Shown here: in pieces, positions 7,885 through 17,200 of the stretch
Numbering within the stretch: the first letter of the stretch is position 1
Layout: every line of letters begins with the position of its first letter
NCBI GenBank assembly: GCA_020637335.1
Contig: JACJWC010000022.1
Coordinates: forward strand, 1-64,000
Direction: 5' to 3'
DNA length: 64,000 nucleotides
Source: Acidobacteriota bacterium
GTDB taxonomy: Bacteria > Acidobacteriota > Holophagae > Acanthopleuribacterales > Acanthopleuribacteraceae
Made by a program: the position numbers and the translations under genes
Notes under the pieces: model-generated
The model's input: only the letters and a program-made list of their open reading frames with translations
Databases searched by the model: none
Told to the model about the DNA's origin: nothing

Positions 7885-8158
7885 GATCAAAGCCCGGGTC
7901 AAGTTCGGTGAGCGGTGCGAACCGGACGCAGCCCCGGGTACCGGTCATCAGAATTTCGGGAAGCCCTGTAGGGGCGAAATGGTGGACGGGCCTAACACAG
8001 GTACAAAAACACAATTTTGGGTTTCGTGGATTTGGTGACCCGGCCCCACTAATCAAACGAATCTGCCTGACCCATCTTCGTTTGGCTTGGGCTCAGGGTT
8101 ATGATGTTCCGCGTATGAATGGCGCTCAGGCGCAACAATTTAAGGCAGCGGAGGATCT

Positions 8159-8617
8159 GTGAACATTTGGTTGGATGCCGATGCCTGCCCAAAGGGCGCC
8201 AAAGAGCTTTTATTTCGAGCAGCCGAGCGTCACAAAATCCCCTTGATTTTGGTCGCGAATCAGCGCATGGCCGTGCCGAAAAGTGAATGGATTCAAACGC
8301 TTTGGGTCGAAAAGGGCTTTGACGTGGCGGATGCCGCAATCGTAGCCCAGGTCCAAGCCGGTGATTTGGTCGTAACCTCTGATATCCCACTCGCGGCAGA
8401 AGTGGTAGACCGCGGGGCGGTTGTGTTGGATAGCCGCGGTGTCGTCTACGATGCGGAAAACGTCAAAATGAAGTTAGCCACCCGTAACTTGATGATGTCC
8501 TTGCGCGACGAAGGCCTTGTTTCTGGCGGGCCGCCGCCCTACACACCGGCTGACCGTCATCGCTTTGCTTCGGCTCTGAATACGACTTTGCTGGCGCTGC
8601 TTAAAGGCCAGCATTGA
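8159..8617 (+). CDS. yaiI: UPF0178 (YaiI/YqxD) family protein
   Basis: The 152-residue protein matches UPF0178/DUF188 along its length. It opens with WLDADACPKGAKELLFRAAER, followed by a VANQRM strand, a DLVVTSDIPLAAEVVDRGA core and a C-terminal RHRFASALNT. The fold is PIN-like, with acidic residues D6, D8 and those of TSDIPLA forming a probable metal site. A nuclease role has been suggested for the family but is not established. The start is GTG, with GGAG seven bases upstream. It stands alone between two repeat-rich intervals. Confidence 0.9.
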   Translation: MNIWLDADACPKGAKELLFRAAERHKIPLILVANQRMAVPKSEWIQTLWVEKGFDVADAAIVAQVQAGDLVVTSDIPLAAEVVDRGAVVLDSRGVVYDAENVKMKLATRNLMMSLRDEGLVSGGPPPYTPADRHRFASALNTTLLALLKGQH

Positions 8618-8677
8618 TTTAAGTCTTGTTGGAATAGTGTGCAGAGCTGTCTTGAGGGCCAGAGTGATTTGCGGCTT

Positions 8678-8740
8678 CCCCCCAGTTGGTCGCTAGCGCT
8701 CCCTTACTGGGGGCCTCTATTCTTCGGATCCTTCGGACCC
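8678..8740 (+). repeat. Hairpin repeat element, left copy
   Basis: The element starts CCCCCCAGTTG, continues through CGCTAGCGCTC and closes with ACTGGGGG, forming a hairpin. It then runs CCTCTATT...TTCGG.CCCG. Its reverse complement is found at 8988-9052, with the same motif order and a handful of differences. Possible REP/BIME-like or MITE-like sequence, or a terminator for the UPF0178 gene. Confidence 0.7.
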
Positions 8741-8987
8741 GCTTGGCGGATGGCTTGACTTGAATTAAAGGGGCAGGCGCAAAGGGGCCGGCAGGCATTT
8801 TTGCTTTAGTTCGTAGCAATGTTCACGATTTAAAGGCATTCCAGGCAAAGCAAATTTCGAATCGACGGCCAGACCGCGGACGATCCGATAAAATTCGCCA
8901 AGACTTGGGCGCAGGACAGATCGCCTTAAACGACGAAAACGGCACCTCGTAATTGCGAAAAACAAAAATCCAAATCCGCATCCGCTC

Positions 8988-9052
8988 GGCCCCGAAGGGA
9001 GCCGTACAATAGAGGCCCCCAGTGATGCGAGCGTTAGCGAGCAACTGGGGGG
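8988..9052 (-). repeat. Hairpin repeat element, right (inverted) copy
   Basis: Read on the minus strand it begins CCCCCCAGTTG, has CTCGCTAACGCTCG in the loop, closes with ACTGGGGG and continues CCTCTATTGTACGG. It mirrors 8678-8740, leaving about 250 bp between the two copies. Confidence 0.7.
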
Positions 9053-9259
9053 ACGTATCGAATCCTAAAAACCCTCAAAAGATCTCCGTATCGCAACTAC
9101 GAAATGTCCGATCCGCAATGGCCGAACAAAAGCACATAGGCCTGTGCGCACGTCAAAATGAGTAACGCACATTTTGGCGTTCAGGCGTCACGTCACCGCT
9201 TTTGCCGACCAAAGCCCAAAGTGAAATCAAAACCGATGAAAACGCTGATAATCCAGCCA

Positions 9260-9290
9260 AATTCGTGTGGATTTGTGTGCATTCGTGGTT
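9260..9290 (+). repeat. Three tandem ~10-nt units
   Basis: ATTCGTGTGG, ATTTGTGTGC and ATTCGTGGTT follow one another without gaps. Such ATTCGTG-type runs recur between genes in many bacterial genomes (from memory). No function is known to me. Confidence 0.5.
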
Positions 9291-9303
9291 GGAAAAGAAA
9301 AAG

Positions 9304-9331
9304 GGGTATCGCGTCTGCCTTCGCGATACCC
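9304..9331. terminator. Strong hairpin without U-tract
   Basis: GGGTATCGCG (9304-9313) and CGCGATACCC (9322-9331) form a perfect 10-bp stem with an 8-nt loop. There is no T-run after it on either strand, so it may be a structural repeat rather than an intrinsic terminator. Confidence 0.4.
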
Positions 9332-9659
9332 TCAGCGGAGAATGCGGAACACGGTCAGCTTATACAAACGCCTCCAGGAGGGCCTGAAGGCAACCTAAAA
9401 ACAACCTGAAGATTGCCTGAATTAGCTCAAGCAACTGAAAATGTTTGATTTAATTAATTTTCCAGATGTGGAGGTAGGCCGGTTTATTTTGTTTTGGGCT
9501 GCGCTTTTTGTCCTTGTTTGCCGCTCTGATCGTTTTCTGCTTTTGGGTTTTTGCCAACCAAGGTCATACTAAGCACGTCTTAAATCAGATATTGAAGCGA
9601 ATAGATGGAATCCGTTAAACGGTTCTCCGCCAGGCGAATCGCGTTTTGGGGAAGGGTGT

Positions 9660-12600
9660 ATGTGGGCGTTTTTTGGACTCTTGGCCTTTGTTTGGTTCAT
9701 CGGTGGACCGATTGTGGCGATTGTGGCCCTGGTCCGCACCCGTCGGCTCAAAAACCGGATTGAGGCCTTGGAATGGGAAAACGCGCGCATGCGGCGCGAA
9801 TCTGCGCAATCGCGACAATCCCAACCGGCCCCCGCGCAAGCACCGCAAACCCAAGCACCTCCGCAGCGGCCAGCCGCCTCGGCGGCTCCTGCCGCAGCTC
9901 AAGCGCCCCAGACGCCTGCGCCACCGCCCCTGCCAGTCGCAGAAGCCAAGTCCTTTTCGATCCCGCTTCGAGCCGATTCCAAACCCGGCCCTGAAATCAT
10001 TGCCGGTCCGACGCCACCGCCCTTTTCAACGCCCAATCCAACTGATCAACAAACAATTCCCGCGGCGCCTTCTGTGGCGAGTCCGGATAAACCCCAACCT
10101 CCGCCGTTGCCAGGAGACCCTGCTGTACCCCCGCCGTTGGCCGCGCGCAAATCTGAACCGCCGCCACGTGCAGGTTTTCCCCATGCCGCAAAATCGGACG
10201 AAACCTTTAGCGCAGAACCCGTTCCGCCTACCTGGTTGGATCGCTTGCGCCAATTCAATTATGAAGAAGTGCTGGGCACTCAAGTCTTCCTCAAGTTGGG
10301 TGTTTTTGCAGTTGTCGTAGGTATGGTCTTTTTCCTCGGTTATGCCTTCAACAACCTGGGTCCGATCGGTAAGATCTCGATTGGCTATGGGCTCGGGCTG
10401 GGCATGATCGGCTTCGGCCTGTGGCGCGAAAAGAAGGGGCCCTTTGGCATTTTCTGGTCCTCGATTCTGGCCGGTGGCTGGGGTCTGCTCTACGCCACCT
10501 CGTTTGCCATGCATTATTTGCCGACCGCTCGGCTCATCCAATCGCCCTTTTTGGGCATCCTCCTGCTGCTGGCTACGGCCAGCGCCTGCGTGGCCTTTTC
10601 GCTGCGTTACAAGAAGGAGTGGACTACTTTTTTTGCTTATTTGCTGATTTTTGCCTCCCTGTTGGTCGCGGTCTGGGAACTGGAAACAGGCCTGCATTTG
10701 GCCGGTTTGGCGATTGCCGCAACCAGCTTGTATGCCTTGTGTTACCACTTCCATTGGTCGCGTCTCTACCTTTTAGGCAGCCTGGCCTCCTGGTTAAGTA
10801 TGGCCTACATGGTCGAATGGGCGGTGGTTTACCAGGGAACCCCAATCAACCTTTGGGTAACCTTGTTCTTCTTTGGCCTCGTTTGGTTGGTCGGCGTTAC
10901 CGTTTTCCACTTCTGGCGTGATCCCGAATTGGAACGCGGCCGCGTGTTCGGCCTGCTGATTGCCTATTTCGGGCTGATGAGCGTGTCCGTTCGTTTGTGC
11001 CAAACGCTGGATCCACACAGCGGTGCCTGGTTCCTTTTGGCCTGCGGACTGATCGGTTTGGCCTTGGCCTTGCGGCTCTATCGCCAGGGCCAAACCCTGG
11101 CCTTTCGTATTTCCGCTTCGTGTGCCCTGATTTGTTTGGCTTTGGTTTCTCCGTTGCGTTTGGGCATGGGTCACGATTGGACCTGGTTGACCCGATTGCT
11201 CGGTTTGGAACTGCTCTTTATCGCGGCAGCGTTAATCCATGAACGCTTCTTCCGTTGGGTCGCGACCTTCTTGCTATGGGGCCATTTCCTGGTCCTGGGC
11301 CTGATTTGGGGCTTTGGCGGGGTCGAACTTAACGATACCCGATTACTCATTCTGGCCATTGCCGGCTTGCTCGCCGTTTTGGACTTTTTCCTGGAAGCCG
11401 GCCCTCTGCGCCAACGCGGCGAGGAGCCCGAGCAAACCTGGACAGCGCCTACCTTTAATGCCTTTGCCACCTTGCTCCTGGTAGCAGTTCTACCCAAACT
11501 GTTAGCGCCGGCGCCGGCCGCTTTAATTTTGATCGCGCTGGGTGTGATCTGGGTCGAAATCGCCCAGGCCAGTCGGCTTTATACCAATTTGCGTTTTAGC
11601 GGACCGGTATTGGTGGTGTGGGCTCTGCACAGTCTTGTTGGTCAGGACGCTGGCGTTTCGCTGGTTGCGCGTTTATTTGGTTTGGCAGCGCTGTACTGGG
11701 CTTATTTCCGCAGCTTGGGCCCATTGGAAAACAAGGCCAATCGCATCCTCAGTCATCTGGTGGCCTTGGCTTGTAGTTTCAGTGCCTTGGTCCTCTTTGT
11801 GGATGTGCTGCCCGAACGGGCCCAGTTCTTTGCGATGGGTTTATTGCCCTTAATCCACTTCGGTGCCAGTCGAACACGCGATTTGCCCGGATTGGATTGG
11901 AGCAGTTGCCTCATCCTGTTGGCCTGCCTGGCCACAAGCTTCAATTTTGGCTGGACTCCGCTCTGGTTGATTCCCGCGTCTGCCATGGGTCTGTTGTGGT
12001 GGGGTTGTGCCTATTGGGCGCAAATTCGTGAGCGCAGCGTTTGGTTCCTGTTTGGATTCATGATCACCGCAATCGCGCTGTTTTCGATCCTGGCCTTTGA
12101 ACCCGGTGTGGTCGGTTGGGGCTTGTTACCCTTAAGCATGAGCCTGGCTTTATGTGCTTGGTTTCTCAGCAAGGTTGAAGATGTGGTTTGGACGGTGGCC
12201 AAGGGTATGCTGCTGTGCGTTTGGTGGATGGCGTTTATCGTTTTGCTCGGATATGACCATCCCACCGTTTGGACTTTGCCTTTACTGGAACGGGGACTGC
12301 CTTCGATTTTGTGCTTGGCTTTGGCTTATTTCTTCATGGGTCGTAATGGACAAAACCCGAATTCGGAGGCGTGGCGACCCGTTCTGTTCCTTTCCTTCCT
12401 GCTGAGTCTGGCCTTGACGATCAAAGTACAGGCGCTGCGCTCTGACTTTAACGTGTTGGTGGGCATCATTTGGATGACGGTTGCTGTTGCGGTTTGGGAA
12501 GGCGCGCGGCGGTTCAAGGGCTGGGAATGGCCGGCTGGTGCGGGTTCCCTACTCCTGGCGGGTGCGATTCATTGTGGTCTGGTCAATTTGCAGCTGGATC

Positions 12601-13367
12601 AGGTGGTGGCTGGCGCCAGTGTGCGGGTCTGGACCTGTTTACCCGCTATCGGATTGTTGGTTTGGGCCCAATTCTCACCCGGCGATAGTCGCTTGGAGAA
12701 ACGTTTCCAGATCTCCTTTTTCCATGCCGCCATTATTTTGCTGGCCATGGTCCAGCTCTTTTCGATGGCGCGTTTACAGGTGATATGGGCTTGGTCGCTG
12801 GTTGGCTTGGGTGGCGCAGCGCTGTGGTTTTGGCGTCAGCATCCACAAGCGCGTTGGGCCAGTTTCTATCTCACTTTGGCCGTCTTGGTTCGCGTCTTTG
12901 CGATCCACTTTCAAACGTTCCCACTGGAAATGGCGCGTACCAACCTATGGTCGATCCCTCTGGCTGCCACAGCGATTAGTGCCGGTTATGTGCTGATGTG
13001 CCTGGGCCAGCAGCGCGGATTGCCACCATTCCTCCGCCGAAAAACCAGTTTCAGTTTCTGGTATTTGGTCGCCTTGGCAATATGGATCGGTTTTGTCAAA
13101 CACGAGACGGCTGGCACCACTTTCACCATCTGGCTAAGCCTGGTCGCGCTGGGATCGATGGTCGCTGGCTTCCTTCTTCAGGACCGTGTGGCGCGTTTGG
13201 CAGCTATGGGTCTGTTGCTCTTCTGTGTCTTTAAATTGTTCCTGTATGACCTGCGCTGGTTACACGGATTGTGGCGAATCCTTTCCTTCATGGTCTTGGG
13301 TGGCGTGTTGATCCTGGTCAGTTACTCCTACACGCGCTTCCGCGATCGCTGGAGTAAATTCCTATGA
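9660..13367 (+). CDS. Large DUF2339 polytopic membrane protein
   Basis: The 1235-residue protein begins with one transmembrane helix (residues about 3-24) and a short coiled coil (RLKNRIEALEWENARMRRES). A Pro/Ala-rich linker of about 130 residues comes next. From about residue 195 it is almost entirely hydrophobic, with well over twenty predicted helices. The first part, EEVLGTQVFLKLGVFAVVVG, is the conserved entry of DUF2339. The role of DUF2339 is unknown; it is an inner-membrane protein, sometimes associated with envelope functions. The ATG at 9660 follows GGGGAAGGG. The stop overlaps the start of the M48 protease gene (ATGA), so the two are translationally coupled. Confidence 0.85.
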   Translation: MWAFFGLLAFVWFIGGPIVAIVALVRTRRLKNRIEALEWENARMRRESAQSRQSQPAPAQAPQTQAPPQRPAASAAPAAAQAPQTPAPPPLPVAEAKSFSIPLRADSKPGPEIIAGPTPPPFSTPNPTDQQTIPAAPSVASPDKPQPPPLPGDPAVPPPLAARKSEPPPRAGFPHAAKSDETFSAEPVPPTWLDRLRQFNYEEVLGTQVFLKLGVFAVVVGMVFFLGYAFNNLGPIGKISIGYGLGLGMIGFGLWREKKGPFGIFWSSILAGGWGLLYATSFAMHYLPTARLIQSPFLGILLLLATASACVAFSLRYKKEWTTFFAYLLIFASLLVAVWELETGLHLAGLAIAATSLYALCYHFHWSRLYLLGSLASWLSMAYMVEWAVVYQGTPINLWVTLFFFGLVWLVGVTVFHFWRDPELERGRVFGLLIAYFGLMSVSVRLCQTLDPHSGAWFLLACGLIGLALALRLYRQGQTLAFRISASCALICLALVSPLRLGMGHDWTWLTRLLGLELLFIAAALIHERFFRWVATFLLWGHFLVLGLIWGFGGVELNDTRLLILAIAGLLAVLDFFLEAGPLRQRGEEPEQTWTAPTFNAFATLLLVAVLPKLLAPAPAALILIALGVIWVEIAQASRLYTNLRFSGPVLVVWALHSLVGQDAGVSLVARLFGLAALYWAYFRSLGPLENKANRILSHLVALACSFSALVLFVDVLPERAQFFAMGLLPLIHFGASRTRDLPGLDWSSCLILLACLATSFNFGWTPLWLIPASAMGLLWWGCAYWAQIRERSVWFLFGFMITAIALFSILAFEPGVVGWGLLPLSMSLALCAWFLSKVEDVVWTVAKGMLLCVWWMAFIVLLGYDHPTVWTLPLLERGLPSILCLALAYFFMGRNGQNPNSEAWRPVLFLSFLLSLALTIKVQALRSDFNVLVGIIWMTVAVAVWEGARRFKGWEWPAGAGSLLLAGAIHCGLVNLQLDQVVAGASVRVWTCLPAIGLLVWAQFSPGDSRLEKRFQISFFHAAIILLAMVQLFSMARLQVIWAWSLVGLGGAALWFWRQHPQARWASFYLTLAVLVRVFAIHFQTFPLEMARTNLWSIPLAATAISAGYVLMCLGQQRGLPPFLRRKTSFSFWYLVALAIWIGFVKHETAGTTFTIWLSLVALGSMVAGFLLQDRVARLAAMGLLLFCVFKLFLYDLRWLHGLWRILSFMVLGGVLILVSYSYTRFRDRWSKFL

Positions 13368-14293
13368 ACCGACGTCTCCTTGGTCTGCTCCTAATTGTTG
13401 TCGCAATGCTGGTGTTAATTGTGTTTTTGAGTCGTCAACGTTTGCAGGATGGCAAAGCAACGGCTCAGCCCTTTGTTGATCGGGCGACCGAAGTGGTCCA
13501 GGCCGCTGATCGGTTGGGCTTGGAACTCACGCCCATGACATTGTCGGAAGAATTGGCCTTGGGTGCAGAACTGCATCGCGCGTCCTTTGCGGGCCGCTTG
13601 GACCCAAACGAAGAGGACCAAGCCTATTTACGCGCAGTGATGGAGACCTTGCAAGAAGGCGCGGAACTGCGCCGATCTGGTTTCTCGTACCAAATCTTCT
13701 TGTTGGATCTGCCTTATGTCAATGCGTTTGCCTTGCCCGGTGGCTATGTCTATGTGACACGTGGTTTATTGGCGGAAGCCGAGAGTGAAGCGGAACTGGC
13801 AAGCGTGATTGGCCACGAAATGGCCCATGTGGATTTGGGTCACTGTGTTGAGCGGGTTCAATACCAAGAATGGGTGCGTAAACGGGCGGGACGTGATGCC
13901 TCAAGTTTGGTGGCCGGTTTGTACCAGTTCCTCAGCATTGGTTACAGCGATGAGCAGGAAGAGGACGCCGACCAGGCCGGTATGGCCTTCGCCTTTCAGA
14001 CCGGTTACCAACCTCAGGCGGCTTGGGACTTCCACGCACGTCTGGGCGATGAAGAATCGTCGCATGTCGTTCGCGATGTGGGTGGCGAACTGGACCGTCT
14101 GGTCAGTGATGTCCTGGAAGATTATTGGTCGACCCACCCCAACCACGAGCAACGCATCCAAAACTTACAAAAAGCGCTGCGCGCCTTGGGTATCCAAGAC
14201 GCCAAGGCCGGTTATGTGGGCCGGCGCAACTTGCGTGAACGCCGGGCCAAAAGCCAGGTTAGTTATCCCGAGGAGTTGCGCTCGGGTGGATAA
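13364..14293 (+). CDS. M48-family zinc metalloprotease, membrane-anchored
   Basis: The 309-residue protein has an N-terminal signal anchor (about residues 4-24). Its M48 catalytic domain faces the periplasm. The zinc motif HEMAH has H151, E152 and H155, preceded by ALPGGYVYVTRGLL, which is typical of M48 proteases such as BepA and LoiP. The third zinc ligand is probably the Glu in QEEDADQAG. The C-terminal region WSTHPNHEQRIQNL carries the conserved THP..ERI-like motif. Coupling to the DUF2339 gene suggests the two work together at the envelope, perhaps in quality control (inference). The last 31 bases overlap the end of the convergent fusion gene. Confidence 0.9.
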   Translation: MNRRLLGLLLIVVAMLVLIVFLSRQRLQDGKATAQPFVDRATEVVQAADRLGLELTPMTLSEELALGAELHRASFAGRLDPNEEDQAYLRAVMETLQEGAELRRSGFSYQIFLLDLPYVNAFALPGGYVYVTRGLLAEAESEAELASVIGHEMAHVDLGHCVERVQYQEWVRKRAGRDASSLVAGLYQFLSIGYSDEQEEDADQAGMAFAFQTGYQPQAAWDFHARLGDEESSHVVRDVGGELDRLVSDVLEDYWSTHPNHEQRIQNLQKALRALGIQDAKAGYVGRRNLRERRAKSQVSYPEELRSGG

Positions 14294-17200
14294 ACGCGGA
14301 TGCGGTTGAGTCCGCCATCGGGGTAAATCAGCAGCCGGATCCGGTCGATGGGTTCTGCACAACTCACTTTTACCCGCCACAAATTTCCGGCATAGGGCTT
14401 GACCCAGGTGCGAGGACATAAGGTCCAATCGAAATGGCCCATTCCGCCTTCAATCGCCATAAATTGCGGGTTGTTATTGCGGAAAAAGTGGAAGTCGACA
14501 TCGATGTGGTCGATCAGACTGGGTTGACTAAGCAGGATTTCGACCCATTCGTGGTGGTTGGGCTCCCGGCTGCGCGCCGATTCCAATCCGTCAAACATGT
14601 GCAAGGGCGCGTGCGGTGAGAGGATCTGTGCGGCAGGTCCGTAGTGTTCGTTGCTGGCGGCCAGAATCCGCGCCCCGCAACTGGCATCGGCCAAGTTATT
14701 TCCGAAACGAGCAGGCGTTCCCGTTGGAATGGGTAATGATTGCGGTTTTAGGCTGTGGGGGATATTTTCTGGGCACGGACGCGAAATGCCATCGAAGCGG
14801 TCCATCCAGTTGGGCGGCAGCTCGGCATACAAGCCCAGCCGGGTCAGCCCGCCATCGGGCCAAATCCGCACCCGCACTTGACTGATCGGGCCGGTTTCCT
14901 TGAGGTGACCCAGCCATTCGGCATGACCCGAAAGCGCCAATTTGTCCAGGATCGGGAACCATTCCGATTGATGGCGACCTTCCAGGCTGATGAACGGTGC
15001 CTGGTTACCCAAATGGAATTGGGTTGAGATGCGCACGTATTTCAATGCGGTTGGTCTGGCCAATTGCCAAATACATTCATCGTACGCCATCGGGTTGTGG
15101 CGAACCGTCTCCCAACTGTCCATGACCTTGCCCTGTCGACCAAATAAACTGGGATCAAAAGTCGGCTCAAACGGACTGACCAGATTTTCGACCCGGGCAA
15201 ACTTTTGGTTGCTGACCGATAGGCAACGCGCGTCAACCAAAAGGTTCAGGTCCGATAAGGGATGGATGGGGCCTCGATCGCGGATCGGCTCAGGCAAATC
15301 AGGTTGGAACGCATCCAGAACCAGCGCCTTGTAGCCTTGGTTGACCCGCTGTTCTGCGGGCACATCTGGGTTGTTCCAACCCTGACCAAATTGCGAAAAA
15401 TCGATGCCATGAACGGCAAGTTTCTGCAACAAATTTTGGGCGATTTCGGCGATAGCTTGCACCGCGTTTTGCTCGCCAGTCGCAAAAAGAACCATGCCTT
15501 TTCCTCGGTCTGGGCCATCAAAACAGTGCAGGAACAGGGCGCGATAGCCTTCATTGGCGCCCTGGTGCAACATCCAGCGATTGGGTCCCGCCTCAGCCAC
15601 AAAAACACCCAACCCCATGCGACATCCCATAAAGGCGAAACAGCCTAAATCTTGGCCATAAAGGGTTTGAATCGCTTGGTCGTGGCTGATGGGCCCGCAA
15701 CCTAACGGATCGTGGAAGGCCGTTTCTAGCGCGGACAGGAAGGTGTGAATGGCTTTTGGTGTGGCGATGGCGCCAGCCGCAAAGGCAGGGAACACCAAGT
15801 CCGGGACCGGATAACCCTGATCATCGTGACCTGCCACGCGATTTGCGGATTTATGGCTTCCGTCAAAATGGAAGTTGATCATTTTTAAATCGGTTAAGAA
15901 TTGGCCTAGTCTTTTCGCATAGGTATCGCCCAACTGGGTTTCGAGCAGGTATTGCAGCAACAGGTACCCGCCGCCGGAATAACTAAATTCGGTGTCGGGC
16001 GGGTGGATGACCTGCAGCGGTTCATAAGCAAATGTTTCGGGATGTTCCAGCAGCTCAGCCATTCGGGGAGCCGAACCCTCGAATCCATTCACGTAGTGCA
16101 GGTTGAGCGCCTGATGATTGAGTAAGTGACGTAAACACAACGGGTTCTCAGGTCGATCATTCGCGATTTTTAACGGACTGCCGAGCCGTTCCAACAGTGA
16201 AAAAACGGGTTGATCCAAGGAAAAGCCCATTTCGGTCCAAACCGTTTGGGCAAATGCGCTGGCGACCGATTTGCTCAGGGAGGCGATTTGGAACCAGGGT
16301 TCTCGAACTTGGCCTGGAAAGGACCAACTTTGCTGACAACCCGGCTCCGATAGGGAAACCCCGAGATGTTGGATACCCCATTTTTGGGCGATCTCAACCA
16401 GGGTGCCTGATTGCAATAGGCCGCTTTTTTGGAGGCGTTTACAGGCTATTTCGGCAAGCGCGGTTTTGGCATTCTCGACTTCTTGACTGGGGCCCTTGGC
16501 GAAGCGCGTCTGGAGGATGGCAAGCATTTCGGGTCCCGATTTACCTTGGGCAGAAACCAGGAACTTGAAACCGAACTTCTGACGATAACGCGCCCCCCAC
16601 TCGGCCAATTGTTCCCGGGTCTCGCGGTCCTTTTCTGAGACTTGCGCTTGTTCCGATTGGGCGTGTGGATCCAGGCCCTTCTTCTGGCCGATATCGCCGT
16701 GAAAGTCAGCTGCAGCCTGCCATTCCTCGGATTGCAGAGCTTGAATGGTGGCATGGACCTGAGCTTCATCCAGAATTGGGTTTTGAGCAAGCGTTTCGGC
16801 AAAAACACGGGAGCCGCACGCCTCGAAATAGCGGATCAGGCGCTCTGTCATGGGCGGATGCCCATATTTTTCGGGCGACATCTGTTTCAGCAGCGCAAAA
16901 GGATTGGCCGATTGACGCACAATGTCGGTTGTGCAGGGCAACAACAGGGCACTGGCAAATTCCGGTGGGTTGGGGTCGCTCATTAGCTTAATCAGAAGTT
17001 CAACTGCCAGGTCGTACCATTTCGCGTTTTGGGCCGTGTAGCGGACCTCGGTTTGTTTGTGTGGCGTTTCTAACCCCTTGCGGATAAAACGCATTTCCTC
17101 AAAAACAATTTGAATAAAATGGCTCAACGGGAAGCGACCGTGGTGGATCTCGTGCCAGACCTCCCACCTTGAGCGTTCCGCAGTGGCCAGATCATCCATG

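Larger units (their letters stand above)
7394..8158. other. Gene-poor, repeat-containing interval
   Basis: No convincing gene lies here; the short open frames lack ribosome-binding sites and run through repeats. The interval holds two 30-nt palindromic direct repeats and three short segments around AGCCCTGTA(A/G)GGGCG, one of which also occurs near the transposase relic at 55 kb. Confidence 0.6.
8618..9659. other. Gene-poor interval with inverted repeats and hairpins
   Basis: I see no gene in these roughly 1,040 bases. They contain an inverted pair of long hairpin elements (8678-8740 and 8988-9052), a short tandem repeat (9260-9290), a strong 10-bp hairpin (9304-9331), and A/T-rich DNA leading into the DUF2339 gene. 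Confidence 0.6.

Noticed and set aside
10026..10754. Minus-strand open frame (242 codons) within the DUF2339 gene
   Set aside because: Its protein is Gln/Arg-rich without a domain and it opposes a well-supported membrane protein.
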